From a bacterium 1xD8-48 (lineage in GTDB: Bacteria; Bacillota; Clostridia; Lachnospirales; Lachnospiraceae), in the NCBI GenBank assembly GCA_009917455.1, contig QZDS01000005.1, forward strand, positions 62,001-126,000: a DNA stretch of 64,000 nucleotides, given 5' to 3'. Position 1 is the first letter of the stretch. Every line of letters begins with the position of its first letter. Under the pieces are notes generated by a model. The model was not told the origin of the DNA, searched no databases, and was given only the letters and a program-made list of their open reading frames with translations. Below, piece by piece: positions 1 to 8,045 of the stretch. The position numbers were made by a program, and so were the translations under genes.

Positions 1-1518
1 CAGCTTGCGGAGCGGGCGGGCGTTAAGCTCCCCGAGGCGGAATTTGACGAGGAGGCGAAAAAGCGGGAGGGAAGGCGTGCAAAGCTCCTCGAGGTGAACA
101 GGGAAGCGGCAAAATATTTTTACTATCAGCTCCGCACAGAAAAAGGACAGGCCGGATACCGTTACCTGAAAGAAAGAGAGCTGACGGACGATACCATACA
201 TCGGTTCGGGCTGGGATTTTCTAATATGACCAGCGATGATTTGACGAAATATCTGAAAAACAGGGGCTACCCGGACAAGCTGCTCTGCGAGGCGGGGCTT
301 GCGGGGTTCGATGAGAAATACGGAACGCGGGACAAGTTCTGGAACCGGGTAATGTTTCCCATTCAGGATACCAACCACAGGGTAATCGGTTTTGGGGGCC
401 GGGTGATGGGCGAGGGAAAGCCCAAGTACTTAAATTCCCAGGAAACGATGATTTTTGACAAGAGCCGGAATCTTTACGGCCTTAACTTTGCAAAAAGCTC
501 CCGGACGGGTAACATAATACTGTGCGAGGGCTATATGGATGTGATTGCCATGCATCAGGCAGGCTTTACTCAGGCGGTGGCGTCCCTTGGAACCTCCTTT
601 ACCGAAGGTCAGGCAATGCTCCTGCGGCGCTATGCGGACGAGGTGATTCTGGCCTATGACAGCGACGATGCGGGCGTGAAGGCGGCGCTTCGGGCAATCG
701 GGATTTTAAAGGAAGCGGGACTCACAGGCAGGGTCTTAAATCTTGCCCCATGGAAGGATCCGGACGAATTCATGAAAAATCTGGGCCGGGAGGCTTTTGA
801 GGAACGCATCAGACAGGCGGAAAACAGCTTTTTCTTTGAGCTTCGTATTCTGCAGAGAAACTATGACTTAAACGACCCGGAATCAAAGACCAGATTTCAC
901 CGGGAAATCGCCAGAAAGCTTTGCGGCTTTTCCGAGGAAGTGGAGAGGGAAAATTATATAGAGGCGGTGGCTCAGCGGTATCACATCGGCTTTGAAAATC
1001 TGCGGAAGCTGGTTTATGCCTACGCTGCCCGCACGGGGATGGCTGCGCCGGCGGTGCGGCCAAAGTCGGGGATTCAGAAAAAACCGGACGGGAGAGACAA
1101 CAAAAAGAAACCGCAGAGGCTCCTGCTCACATGGCTTGTGGAGGAACCGTCGGTTTACCCCAAAATTAAAAAGTATATATCTCCGAGGGATTTTACCGAG
1201 GATTTATATAAAAAAATAGCGGAAAAGCTTTTTCAGGGCCTGGAGGAGGGCCATGTGGAACCGGCGGCGCTCGTAGGACTTTTTGAAGACGAGGAGGAGC
1301 AGAGGGAGGCGGCTCTTGTGTTCAACACCAAAATTGACGCGCTTTCCAGCCGCACGGAACAGGAAAAAGCCTTTCACGATATTGTGGTGTCAGTGAAGCG
1401 CAACAGTCTTGAGTACTTCGGAAGCCTTATGGGAGCGGACGTGTCCGCGTTAAATCAGGTGATTGAGGGCAAAAAAGCATTGGAAGAACTTAGCAAAACG
1501 CATATTTCACTGGATTAA
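1..1518 (+). CDS. dnaG: DNA primase DnaG, 5'-truncated by window edge
   Basis: The frame is open from base 1, so the gene begins upstream of the window; the first in-window residues (QLAERAGVKLPE) are already DnaG-like. About 505 residues are visible. The N-terminal zinc-binding domain, roughly the first 90 residues of the family, is outside. The TOPRIM catalytic core is present: the EGYMDV glutamate motif at visible residue about 176 and the DSDD metal-binding motif at about 220. The C-terminal part fits the helicase-binding domain. DnaG makes RNA primers for the replisome. It lies 59 bp upstream of rpoD, the classical macromolecular-synthesis arrangement of Firmicutes. Identification is secure; only the start is missing. 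Confidence 0.97.
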   Translation, partial: QLAERAGVKLPEAEFDEEAKKREGRRAKLLEVNREAAKYFYYQLRTEKGQAGYRYLKERELTDDTIHRFGLGFSNMTSDDLTKYLKNRGYPDKLLCEAGLAGFDEKYGTRDKFWNRVMFPIQDTNHRVIGFGGRVMGEGKPKYLNSQETMIFDKSRNLYGLNFAKSSRTGNIILCEGYMDVIAMHQAGFTQAVASLGTSFTEGQAMLLRRYADEVILAYDSDDAGVKAALRAIGILKEAGLTGRVLNLAPWKDPDEFMKNLGREAFEERIRQAENSFFFELRILQRNYDLNDPESKTRFHREIARKLCGFSEEVERENYIEAVAQRYHIGFENLRKLVYAYAARTGMAAPAVRPKSGIQKKPDGRDNKKKPQRLLLTWLVEEPSVYPKIKKYISPRDFTEDLYKKIAEKLFQGLEEGHVEPAALVGLFEDEEEQREAALVFNTKIDALSSRTEQEKAFHDIVVSVKRNSLEYFGSLMGADVSALNQVIEGKKALEELSKTHISLD

Positions 1519-1577
1519 GGCCAATAATGGTGTTAAAAGAGAGATGTTTATAAAGTTAGGAAGGACGGAAAACCGGA

Positions 1578-2804
1578 ATGGATGAAAACACACAGGCAAA
1601 GTTTGACGAGAAGCTGGCCGGGCTTCTGGCCGTTGCCAGGAAGAAAAAGAACGTTTTGGAATATCAGGAAATCGTGGACTATTTCAATGATATTACATTA
1701 GGTGAGGAACAGTTTGATAAGATTCTGGAAATACTCGAGCAGAACAGCGTGGATGTTTTGCGCATTACAGAGGAAGAAGAGGTAGACGACGAGGAGATTA
1801 TTCTGACGGAGGAGGACGAGGTGGATGTTGAAAAAATCGACCTGTCCATTCCCGAGGGCGTGAGTATCGAGGACCCTGTCAGAATGTATTTAAAGGAAAT
1901 AGGAAAAGTGCCTCTTCTCACCGCGGAGGAAGAGATTGAGCTTGCGCAGAAAATGGAAACAGGCGCGGTGGCAAAAGAAAAAATAGCGATTCTTGAAAAG
2001 AGAGTTGACGGAGCGGATGAGGCGGAAGCGGAGGAACTGCGTCAGGAAATCAGGAATCTTCAGAGGGATTTGGACGCCGGGGACGATGCGAAAAAGCGTC
2101 TGGCCGAGGCGAATTTACGTCTGGTGGTGAGTATTGCCAAAAGATATGTGGGCCGCGGCATGCTTTTTCTGGATTTGATTCAGGAGGGAAATCTGGGGCT
2201 TATCAAAGCGGTTGAGAAGTTTGATTACTGCAAGGGATTTAAATTTTCCACCTATGCCACATGGTGGATTCGCCAGGCCATCACCAGGGCGATTGCCGAC
2301 CAGGCCAGGACGATTCGTATTCCTGTTCATATGGTGGAAACCATCAATAAATTAATCCGCGTGAGCAGACAGCTTTTACAGGAGCTTGGCAGGGAGCCGC
2401 TGCCGGAGGAGATTGCCGAGGAGATGAATCTTCCCGTGGAGCGCGTGAGAGAAATTTTAAAGATTTCCCAGGAGCCGGTGTCCTTAGAGACACCAATCGG
2501 CGAGGAGGAGGATTCCCATCTGGGAGATTTCATACAGGATGACAATGTGCCTGTTCCGGCGGATGCTGCGGCCTTTACCCTTTTAAAGGAGCAGCTGGTG
2601 GAGGTGCTCGGAACGCTTACGGAGAGGGAGCAGAAGGTGCTGCGTCTGCGCTTCGGACTGGATGACGGACGTGCAAGAACCCTCGAAGAAGTGGGCAAGG
2701 AATTTAACGTTACAAGAGAGCGCATCAGGCAGATTGAGGCCAAGGCGCTCCGCAAGCTGCGCCATCCGAGCAGAAGCAGGAAGCTGAAGGACTATCTGGA
2801 CTGA
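1578..2804 (+). CDS. rpoD: Primary sigma factor RpoD (SigA)
   Basis: This is the housekeeping sigma-70 subunit of RNA polymerase, 408 residues. Region 1.1 is acidic and N-terminal; region 1.2 begins near residue 96 ([12 protein letters not shown]). Regions 2.1-2.4 span about 178-245 with the signature [16 protein letters not shown] and the -10-reading helix containing [10 protein letters not shown]. Regions 3 and 4 follow, with the -35-binding helix-turn-helix near residues 365-395 ([17 protein letters not shown]). The start is supported by an AGGAAGGA site 12-20 bases upstream. It follows dnaG closely and is probably cotranscribed with it. The housekeeping promoters proposed in this window (TTGnnn-17-TATAAT type) are expected targets of this factor. 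Confidence 0.98.
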   Translation: MDENTQAKFDEKLAGLLAVARKKKNVLEYQEIVDYFNDITLGEEQFDKILEILEQNSVDVLRITEEEEVDDEEIILTEEDEVDVEKIDLSIPEGVSIEDPVRMYLKEIGKVPLLTAEEEIELAQKMETGAVAKEKIAILEKRVDGADEAEAEELRQEIRNLQRDLDAGDDAKKRLAEANLRLVVSIAKRYVGRGMLFLDLIQEGNLGLIKAVEKFDYCKGFKFSTYATWWIRQAITRAIADQARTIRIPVHMVETINKLIRVSRQLLQELGREPLPEEIAEEMNLPVERVREILKISQEPVSLETPIGEEEDSHLGDFIQDDNVPVPADAAAFTLLKEQLVEVLGTLTEREQKVLRLRFGLDDGRARTLEEVGKEFNVTRERIRQIEAKALRKLRHPSRSRKLKDYLD

Positions 2805-2811
2805 CACGGAA

Positions 2812-3600
2812 ATGGTAAAAACGGAAAAATTAACGAAAATGATAACTTTGTCTGCAAGGATGCAGGCGCTGGCGAATATGGTGACAGAAGGAAACCGTGT
2901 CTGCGATCTGGGCTGCGACCACGGATGGCTTTCCATTTATCTGGTTCAGCACAAAATTTCGCCCTGTGCGCTTGCCATGGACGTGAGAGAAGGGCCTCTT
3001 ATGCAGGCTTCGGCGCATGTCCGGGAGGCGGAGCTTGGCAAATACATAACGCTGCGGCTTTCCGACGGACTTGCCGGATACAGTAGCGGAGAGGCGGACA
3101 CCCTTATCTGCGCCGGAATGGGCGGGCCGCTGATGCAGCGAATACTTGCGGCGGATGAGGCAAAGGCACATAGCTTTCGGGAGCTGATTTTGCAGCCGCA
3201 GTCGGAGATTGCCTCTTTCAGAAGATTCCTGCGGGAATCGGGATGGCGCGTCTTACGGGAAGACATGATTTTGGAGGACGGGAAATTCTATCCCATGATG
3301 AGGGCGGAGCCGGCGGAAAGCGCTTTGAGCAAGGCGCCGGAAGGTGAGACGGAAAAGCCGGAGAAAAGAGAGCCGATTCCGCCGGAGCTTTCAGACCGTT
3401 TCGGCCCTGTGCTGCTTTTGGAGAGGCATCCGGTATTGTGGGAGTTTTTAAAAAGAGAATGGAAAAAATACGGGGAGCTTAAAGCCGCGCTGGTTGCGGC
3501 TCCAGGGAGCAGGAAAGCCAAGGAGAGGCTTTCGGAGCTTTCGGTGGAAATAACATACTTAAAGGAGGCGGCAGGACTATATGGTAAAGGTTACGATTGA
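2812..3600 (+). CDS. trmK: tRNA (adenine-22-N1)-methyltransferase TrmK
   Basis: This is a class I SAM-dependent methyltransferase of 262 residues. Motif I is VCDLGCDHGWLS near residue 30. The family-specific AGMGGPLM stretch is near 102, and the LQPQSEIASFRRFLRESGW block near 125 is characteristic of the TrmK/YqfN family. The known role is N1-methylation of A22 in the D-loop of tRNA. It begins 7 bp after rpoD, as trmK often does in Firmicutes, but the usual partner yqfO (NIF3 family) is not next to it. The first ATG (2812) has only a weak ribosome site; an in-frame ATG at 2839 (MITLSARMQ) is an alternative. A charged insertion at residues 163-190 is probably a loop. The gene overlaps the next one by 20 bases. 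Confidence 0.9.
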   Translation: MVKTEKLTKMITLSARMQALANMVTEGNRVCDLGCDHGWLSIYLVQHKISPCALAMDVREGPLMQASAHVREAELGKYITLRLSDGLAGYSSGEADTLICAGMGGPLMQRILAADEAKAHSFRELILQPQSEIASFRRFLRESGWRVLREDMILEDGKFYPMMRAEPAESALSKAPEGETEKPEKREPIPPELSDRFGPVLLLERHPVLWEFLKREWKKYGELKAALVAAPGSRKAKERLSELSVEITYLKEAAGLYGKGYD

Positions 3601-5236
3601 CGGGGTTACGAAAGAGTACCCGAAGGGTACTGTCTTTGAGGAAATTGCCGGAGAATATCAGCCGAAGTTTGAGGATATGATTGCCCTTGTGATAGAAAAC
3701 GGCAAAATCAGAGAGCTGATTAAAAAGGCGGAAAAGGATTGCGAGCTGACTTTTCTGACCATCCGGGATAATACGGGGCACAAGACCTATGTGAGAACCG
3801 CTGAAATGACGCTTGTAAAAGCGGTTTACGATGTGCTCGGCGCTGACAGGGTCAGAAAGGTGAAAATAGAGTTTACCATCGGGCAGGGATACTACTGCAA
3901 AGTGGATATGGATGAAAAACTCAGCTTAAAGCATGTCAGGCAAATCAGCGAAAAAATGCGGGAGCTTGTGGAGGCGGATTTGCCAATCACCAAGAGGTCC
4001 TGCCCGATTGATGATGCCATGGAGATTTTCAAAACCCATAAAATGGACGACAAGGTGAAGCTGTTCCGGTACAGAAGAAGTTCTTTTGTCAATATTTACT
4101 GTCTGGACGGGTACTATGATTATTATTACGGATATATGCTTCCCAGCACGGGATATCTGAAATATTACGACGTGACGCTCTACGAGGGCGGAATTTTGCT
4201 GCTTCTTCCGGGAAGCGAAAATCCCACGAAGCTGGAATTCTTCGAGCCCCGGGAAAAATTTTTCAAAACCCTTGTGGATTCCTCCGCCTGGGGGGAAATG
4301 ATGGGAATCGATTCCGTGGGGGATTTGAACGATACCATCTGCAACGGCGGCCTCAACGACATGATTCTGGTGCAGGAGGCGATACAGGAAAGGCGGATTG
4401 GCGAGATTGCCAGAAAGATTGTGGAGAAAGGCAACGTAAAGTTTGTGCTGATTGCAGGGCCTTCCTCCTCCGGCAAGACCACCTTTTCCCACAGGCTTTC
4501 CATCCAGCTTAGAACCTACGGCCTGATTCCGCACCCTATCGGAATCGACGATTACTTTGTTGACAGGGAAAAGACTCCCAGGGATGAAAACGGAGATTAC
4601 AATTTCGAATGTCTTGAAGCCATTGACATCAAGCTGTTTAACGAGGATATGAACAGGCTTCTTGCGGGGGAGAGGGTGGAGCTGCCCAAATTCAATTTCA
4701 AGCTTGGAAAGAGAGAGTATCACGGCAATTACAAGAAGCTCGGACCGGAGGACGTACTTGTAATAGAAGGAATCCACGGATTAAATCCGGCTACCACCAG
4801 ATTTATGCCGGATGAAAATAAATTTAAAATTTATATCAGTGCCCTCACCAGCCTGAACATTGACGAGCATAACCGGATTCCCACCACAGACGGGCGGCTT
4901 CTTCGGAGAATTGCAAGGGACGCCAGGACAAGAGGCACCAGCGCCAAAAATTCCATTGCCATGTGGCCTTCGGTGAGAAGGGGAGAGGAAAATTATATTT
5001 TCCCTTATCAGGAAAGCGCGGACGAGATGTTCAATTCGGTATTGATTTACGAGCTGGCAGTGTTAAAGCAGTATGTGGAGCCTCTTCTTTTCGGGATACG
5101 GAAGGGAGAGCCGGAATATTACGAGGCCAAGCGGCTTTTGAAATTCCTTGAGTATTTCCAGGGGATTGACAGCCAGAATGTCCCGGCAAATTCCATTTGC
5201 AGGGAGTTTATCGGCGGAAGCTGTTTCCATGTGTGA
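3581..5236 (+). CDS. TGS-domain nucleoside (uridine) kinase
   Basis: This 551-residue protein has an N-terminal TGS domain (about 1-60), a middle region resembling the second additional domain of threonyl-tRNA synthetase, and a C-terminal P-loop kinase of the phosphoribulokinase/uridine kinase family. Walker A is GPSSSGKTT at 293-301; GIDDYFVDR and VIEGIHGLNP are typical of uridine kinases. This architecture is known in Clostridia and Thermotogae as a putative nucleoside kinase, with phosphorylation of uridine/cytidine inferred. The anticodon-binding and aminoacylation domains of a true ThrRS are absent. The start ATG is preceded by AAAGGAGG at 3561-3568. It overlaps trmK by 20 bases, so the two are probably translationally coupled. 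Confidence 0.85.
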   Translation: MVKVTIDGVTKEYPKGTVFEEIAGEYQPKFEDMIALVIENGKIRELIKKAEKDCELTFLTIRDNTGHKTYVRTAEMTLVKAVYDVLGADRVRKVKIEFTIGQGYYCKVDMDEKLSLKHVRQISEKMRELVEADLPITKRSCPIDDAMEIFKTHKMDDKVKLFRYRRSSFVNIYCLDGYYDYYYGYMLPSTGYLKYYDVTLYEGGILLLLPGSENPTKLEFFEPREKFFKTLVDSSAWGEMMGIDSVGDLNDTICNGGLNDMILVQEAIQERRIGEIARKIVEKGNVKFVLIAGPSSSGKTTFSHRLSIQLRTYGLIPHPIGIDDYFVDREKTPRDENGDYNFECLEAIDIKLFNEDMNRLLAGERVELPKFNFKLGKREYHGNYKKLGPEDVLVIEGIHGLNPATTRFMPDENKFKIYISALTSLNIDEHNRIPTTDGRLLRRIARDARTRGTSAKNSIAMWPSVRRGEENYIFPYQESADEMFNSVLIYELAVLKQYVEPLLFGIRKGEPEYYEAKRLLKFLEYFQGIDSQNVPANSICREFIGGSCFHV

Positions 5237-5245
5237 GAGATAAAG

Positions 5246-5634
5246 TTCAAGTAGGACAAATAATCGCGGCTGCCGTGCCGCCTTTGGCAGGCCGGCAGGT
5301 GAGGAAAGTCCGGGCTTCACAGGGCAGGATGCCGGATAACGTCCGGTGGAGGCGACTCCAAGGAAAGTGCAACAGAAATATACCGCCCGCAGGCAAAAGA
5401 GAGGGCTTTGCCGGAATTTTTGCCTGCGAGGTAAGGGTGGAAGGGCAGTGTAAGAGACTACCGCCTGACCGGTAACGGGCAGGGCACATGTAAACCCCAT
5501 CCGAAGCAAGACCAAACAGAAAGCGCAGAGCCGGCCCGGCGAGCTTTCAGGTAGGCCGCTTGAGGCTGCCGGTAACGGCAGTCCTAGATAGATGATTATT
5601 CAACGACATAACCCGGCTTATCGTCCTGCTTGAT
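5246..5634 (+). ncRNA. rnpB: RNase P RNA, bacterial type A
   Basis: This is the catalytic RNA of RNase P, which removes 5' leaders from tRNA precursors. The sequence contains the nearly invariant GAGGAAAGTCCGGGCTTC block at about 5301-5318, the GTAAGAGACTACCGC block near 5450, and the 3' element ACCCGGCTTATCG near 5610-5623. The ends pair as helix P1: CAAGTAGGAC (5248-5257) with GTCCTGCTTG (5623-5632), one G-U pair. These elements fix the boundaries to within a few bases. It starts about 10 bases after the nucleoside kinase stop codon. No separate promoter is obvious, so it may be processed from a longer transcript or have a promoter inside the upstream gene. Confidence 0.97.
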
Positions 5635-5640
5635 AAAGTG

Positions 5641-5681
5641 CCCGGCAGGAGCGGGATTTTTGTTCCGCTCCTGCGTACGGG
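5641..5681 (+). terminator. Hairpin after rnpB, possible terminator
   Basis: There is a perfect 10-bp GC-rich stem, 5645-5654 with 5665-5674, which CCCG/CGGG can extend at the base. The T-run lies in the loop, not after the stem, so this is not a canonical intrinsic terminator. It begins 7 bases after helix P1 of the RNase P RNA and may define or protect its 3' end. Confidence 0.4.
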
Positions 5682-5713
5682 CTGAAATTATAACGCTTAA
5701 ATGCGGAGGTAAA

Positions 5714-6535
5714 ATGAACCGGAAAACGATGCTTTGCCGTTTGACGGCGGGAATTATTATAATAACTATAGTTATTTTCGTGTCTGCCGGTAATGTTTAT
5801 GCAAAAGAAAATGAGAACCTCCCGACACTCATTCAGGCCACCACGCTGGAAGAGGATTACAGGGCTCTTGCAAAGCTGGAGCTTGCGGTTACTCCCCTGC
5901 TTTTGGAGGAGGATTGGGAGCGGGCCTTTGAGAATGTTCTGTGCAGCTGTGTGCGGATTCAGACCAGAGAGCATTACGGCAGCGGGAGCATTTATAAGAT
6001 GAAGGAAAATGAAATAATTATTGTGACGAACAGGCACGTGCTGGAGGACTTTGATGATGACAGCCACGTGACTTTTTTTAACGGCGCTGTGGGATTCGGG
6101 GAGATTCTTGGCACATCAGACTTAGCGGATGTGGGATTTATCAGCATATCCACTGCCTCCTTTCCCTGGGAGGAGCTTCTTGTCTTCCGCAATGTAAGAC
6201 CCCTTGATACGGAGGGGGAAGGCGGCGGGCAGAAGGGTTTGTGGCAGGGAAACGGGGCGGATGAAAGTATCCGGTTTTTCTGCCCTGATATGGCAAATTA
6301 TTTTGAAACGCCCGTTATGAAAAGCGGCGAACTGCTTCCGCAGGCGGTTTATCTGGAGGATTTCGGAATGGAAATGCTCTATGGTACGGGAAGCGCGGCC
6401 CCGGGGATGTCCGGCAGCGGGGTGTTTGACGGCTGTGGAAATTATCTGGGAATGCTGACAGGGGCGACGGGAGCGGGGGAAATCGCGGCGGTGCCCCTGG
6501 AGGTGGTCCGGCGGGAGTATGAAGAAATGAACTGA
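5714..6535 (+). CDS. Membrane-anchored or secreted trypsin-like serine protease
   Basis: This protein of 273 residues has an N-terminal hydrophobic segment (about residues 9-28, ending VYA) that reads as a signal peptide or signal anchor. A chymotrypsin-fold protease follows, with a recognisable triad: His108 in NRHVLEDF, Asp139 in LADVGF, and Ser233 in GMSGSGVFDG. No PDZ domain follows, unlike in DegP/HtrA. The start at 5714 is chosen because GGAGG sits 5 bases upstream; an in-frame ATG at 5630 would lie inside the RNase P RNA and is rejected. It faces rpsT tail to tail. The substrate is unknown. Trypsin-like folds can lose activity, but the triad here looks intact. Confidence 0.75.
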   Translation: MNRKTMLCRLTAGIIIITIVIFVSAGNVYAKENENLPTLIQATTLEEDYRALAKLELAVTPLLLEEDWERAFENVLCSCVRIQTREHYGSGSIYKMKENEIIIVTNRHVLEDFDDDSHVTFFNGAVGFGEILGTSDLADVGFISISTASFPWEELLVFRNVRPLDTEGEGGGQKGLWQGNGADESIRFFCPDMANYFETPVMKSGELLPQAVYLEDFGMEMLYGTGSAAPGMSGSGVFDGCGNYLGMLTGATGAGEIAAVPLEVVRREYEEMN

Positions 6536-6548
6536 ACGGAACAGGAGA

Positions 6549-6581
6549 AAATAAAACCAGCTCACATAAAATATGAGCCGG
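6549..6581 (-). terminator. Intrinsic terminator of rpsT
   Basis: Read on the minus strand, an 8-bp stem (6574-6581 with 6557-6564, one G-U pair) is followed immediately by TTTTATTTT. It lies about 50 bases past the rpsT stop. On the plus strand there is no T-run, so it probably serves rpsT only. Confidence 0.7.
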
Positions 6582-6629
6582 TTAAAGCATGTCTATATAC
6601 TATGGTAAAAATATTTATACCAATTATGG

Positions 6630-6893
6630 TTATGCCATTTTGTTAACAGCCTGAGCTAAACGAGCAACTTTTCTGGAAGCCGTGTTTTTATGATAAACAC
6701 CTTTTTGGGCGGCTTTGTCAATAGTAGACGTAGCAGCAACCAGAGCCTTGGCAGCAGCATCTTTATCCTTGGCTTCGATGGCAGCGGTAACTTTCTTGAC
6801 AGCTGTCTTAACGCCGGATTTAATTGCTTTGTTTCTGGCAGCTTTGGTTCTGTTTACCAGAATTCTCTTCTTTGCAGATTTAATGTTAGCCAC
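6630..6893 (-). CDS. rpsT: 30S ribosomal protein S20
   Basis: This is an 87-residue basic protein of normal S20 length, beginning (M)ANIKSAKKRILVN and containing the conserved KAAQKGVYHKNTASRKVARL stretch near the end. S20 binds 16S rRNA early in 30S assembly. The true start is GTG at 6893: a perfect AGGAGGT (complement of 6901-6907) sits 7 bases upstream, and the residue after it is the usual Ala-Asn-Ile. An earlier in-frame GTG at 6902 overlaps the ribosome site and is unlikely. It is a monocistronic minus-strand gene with its own promoter and terminator. Confidence 0.96.
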   Translation of the reverse strand: MANIKSAKKRILVNRTKAARNKAIKSGVKTAVKKVTAAIEAKDKDAAAKALVAATSTIDKAAQKGVYHKNTASRKVARLAQAVNKMA

Positions 6894-6983
6894 GATGTAC
6901 ACCTCCTATTAAAATCAACGGTTGTTTGAGATGTTTCATTAATGCCGGAGACACGAACGTCTTAATGTAAACACACAGCTAAT

Positions 6984-7012
6984 ATTGTAGCCATAAAAAG
7001 GATATCTGTCAA
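6984..7012 (-). promoter_or_regulatory. SigA promoter of rpsT
   Basis: On the minus strand, TTGACA (complement of 7007-7012), a 17-base spacer, and TACAAT (complement of 6984-6989). This is close to the ideal housekeeping promoter and leaves a leader of about 80 bases before the rpsT GTG. It lies back to back with the gpr upstream region. Confidence 0.85.
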
Positions 7013-7074
7013 TACATAATTGAAGAATATTTGGAAATTACTGTGAATAGCAAGAAACTATACGGAGGGAGATT

Positions 7075-7989
7075 ATGAGCAGTTTCAAAGTCAGGACAGA
7101 TTTGGCTCTTGAGGTACGGGAAAATATGGAGGAAAACGCCAGGGAATGCCGGGGCGTTTCCGTTGAGGAGGAGTATAAGGAAGAAAGCGAACTGAAAATT
7201 ACAAAGGTTGTGATTGAAACCATGAACGGCGCGAAGGCCATGGGGAAGCCTGTGGGAACCTATGTCACCCTGGAGGCGCCGGCCATGATTCTGCCCGACG
7301 AGGATTACCACGAGGAGATATCAGGAGAACTGGCAAGGCAGCTTAAGCAGATTATACCGGGGCTTGAGGGAGAGCTTTCGGTTATGGTGGTAGGTCTTGG
7401 AAACCGCGACGTGACGGCGGACGCCCTCGGCCCTAATGTGGTCGATAATCTGACAATCACAAGGCATATGATGAAGGAATACGGAAAGGCGGCCTTTGAC
7501 AAAAAAAAGGTCCACATGGTCAGCGGCCTCGTTCCCGGCGTTATGGCAAAGACCGGAATGGAATCACAGGAGATAATAAAGGGCGTGGTGGAAAAGACAA
7601 AGCCTGACGTTGTAATCGTTGTGGACGCCCTGGCAGCCCGCTCCACAAGGAGGCTTAACAGAACCATCCAGCTTACCAACACCGGCATTCATCCCGGTTC
7701 CGGCGTGGGAAACCACAGAAATGCCATCACAGAGGAGGCTCTTGGCGTTCCGGTAATTGCAATCGGAGTTCCCACGGTGGTGGACGCCGCCACGATTGTG
7801 GGCGACGCCTTTGAAAAAATGATGCGTCAGGCAGGGGAGGAGCCTTTTGATATTCAGGACGAATTGATGGCCGGACTCGGAGAACTTTATAACATGTATG
7901 TGACAGGTAAGGATGTGGATTATGAGATTAAGCAAATCAGCCATATTATCTGCGATGCGTTAAACAGCGCCCTTGAAGCAGGCGCATAA
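7075..7989 (+). CDS. gpr: Germination protease Gpr
   Basis: This is a 304-residue aspartic-type peptidase of family A25, which degrades small acid-soluble spore proteins during germination. The N-terminus contains VRTDLALE, the self-cleavage region typical of the zymogen. Conserved blocks include GLGNRDVTADALGP (near residue 121) and VVDALAARS (near 180), which hold the two aspartates known to be essential in the family, plus TNTGIHPGSGVGNHR. The start has GGAGGG 5-10 bases upstream. It is followed by spoIIP, a common pair in spore formers. Forespore expression (SigG/SigF) is expected from family knowledge, but I could not identify a convincing promoter of that type. Confidence 0.97.
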   Translation: MSSFKVRTDLALEVRENMEENARECRGVSVEEEYKEESELKITKVVIETMNGAKAMGKPVGTYVTLEAPAMILPDEDYHEEISGELARQLKQIIPGLEGELSVMVVGLGNRDVTADALGPNVVDNLTITRHMMKEYGKAAFDKKKVHMVSGLVPGVMAKTGMESQEIIKGVVEKTKPDVVIVVDALAARSTRRLNRTIQLTNTGIHPGSGVGNHRNAITEEALGVPVIAIGVPTVVDAATIVGDAFEKMMRQAGEEPFDIQDELMAGLGELYNMYVTGKDVDYEIKQISHIICDALNSALEAGA

Positions 7990-8045
7990 GCAGGAGACCT
8001 AAATATCCGCGGTCAGGCATATACTTTCATAGCGGGGTGCTTGCT

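Noticed and set aside
3926..4777. 283-residue minus-strand open frame
   Set aside because: It lies fully inside the nucleoside kinase gene, has no ribosome site or recognisable domain, and reads as a shadow of the real plus-strand frame.
5630..5713. Upstream extension of the protease gene from ATG 5630
   Set aside because: It would overlap the 3' strand of RNase P RNA helix P1 and the following hairpin; ATG 5714 has a proper ribosome site and starts just before the signal anchor.
7020..7074. Possible SigG/SigF promoter for gpr (AGAATA ... AATAGCA)
   Set aside because: The spacer is 16 bases and the -10 matches CATACTA at only 4 of 7 positions; too weak to report.
7990..8045. Possible SigE promoter for spoIIP (CATATACT)
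   Set aside because: The -10 is good, but the only -35-like sequence is about 10 bases away, too close for SigE.
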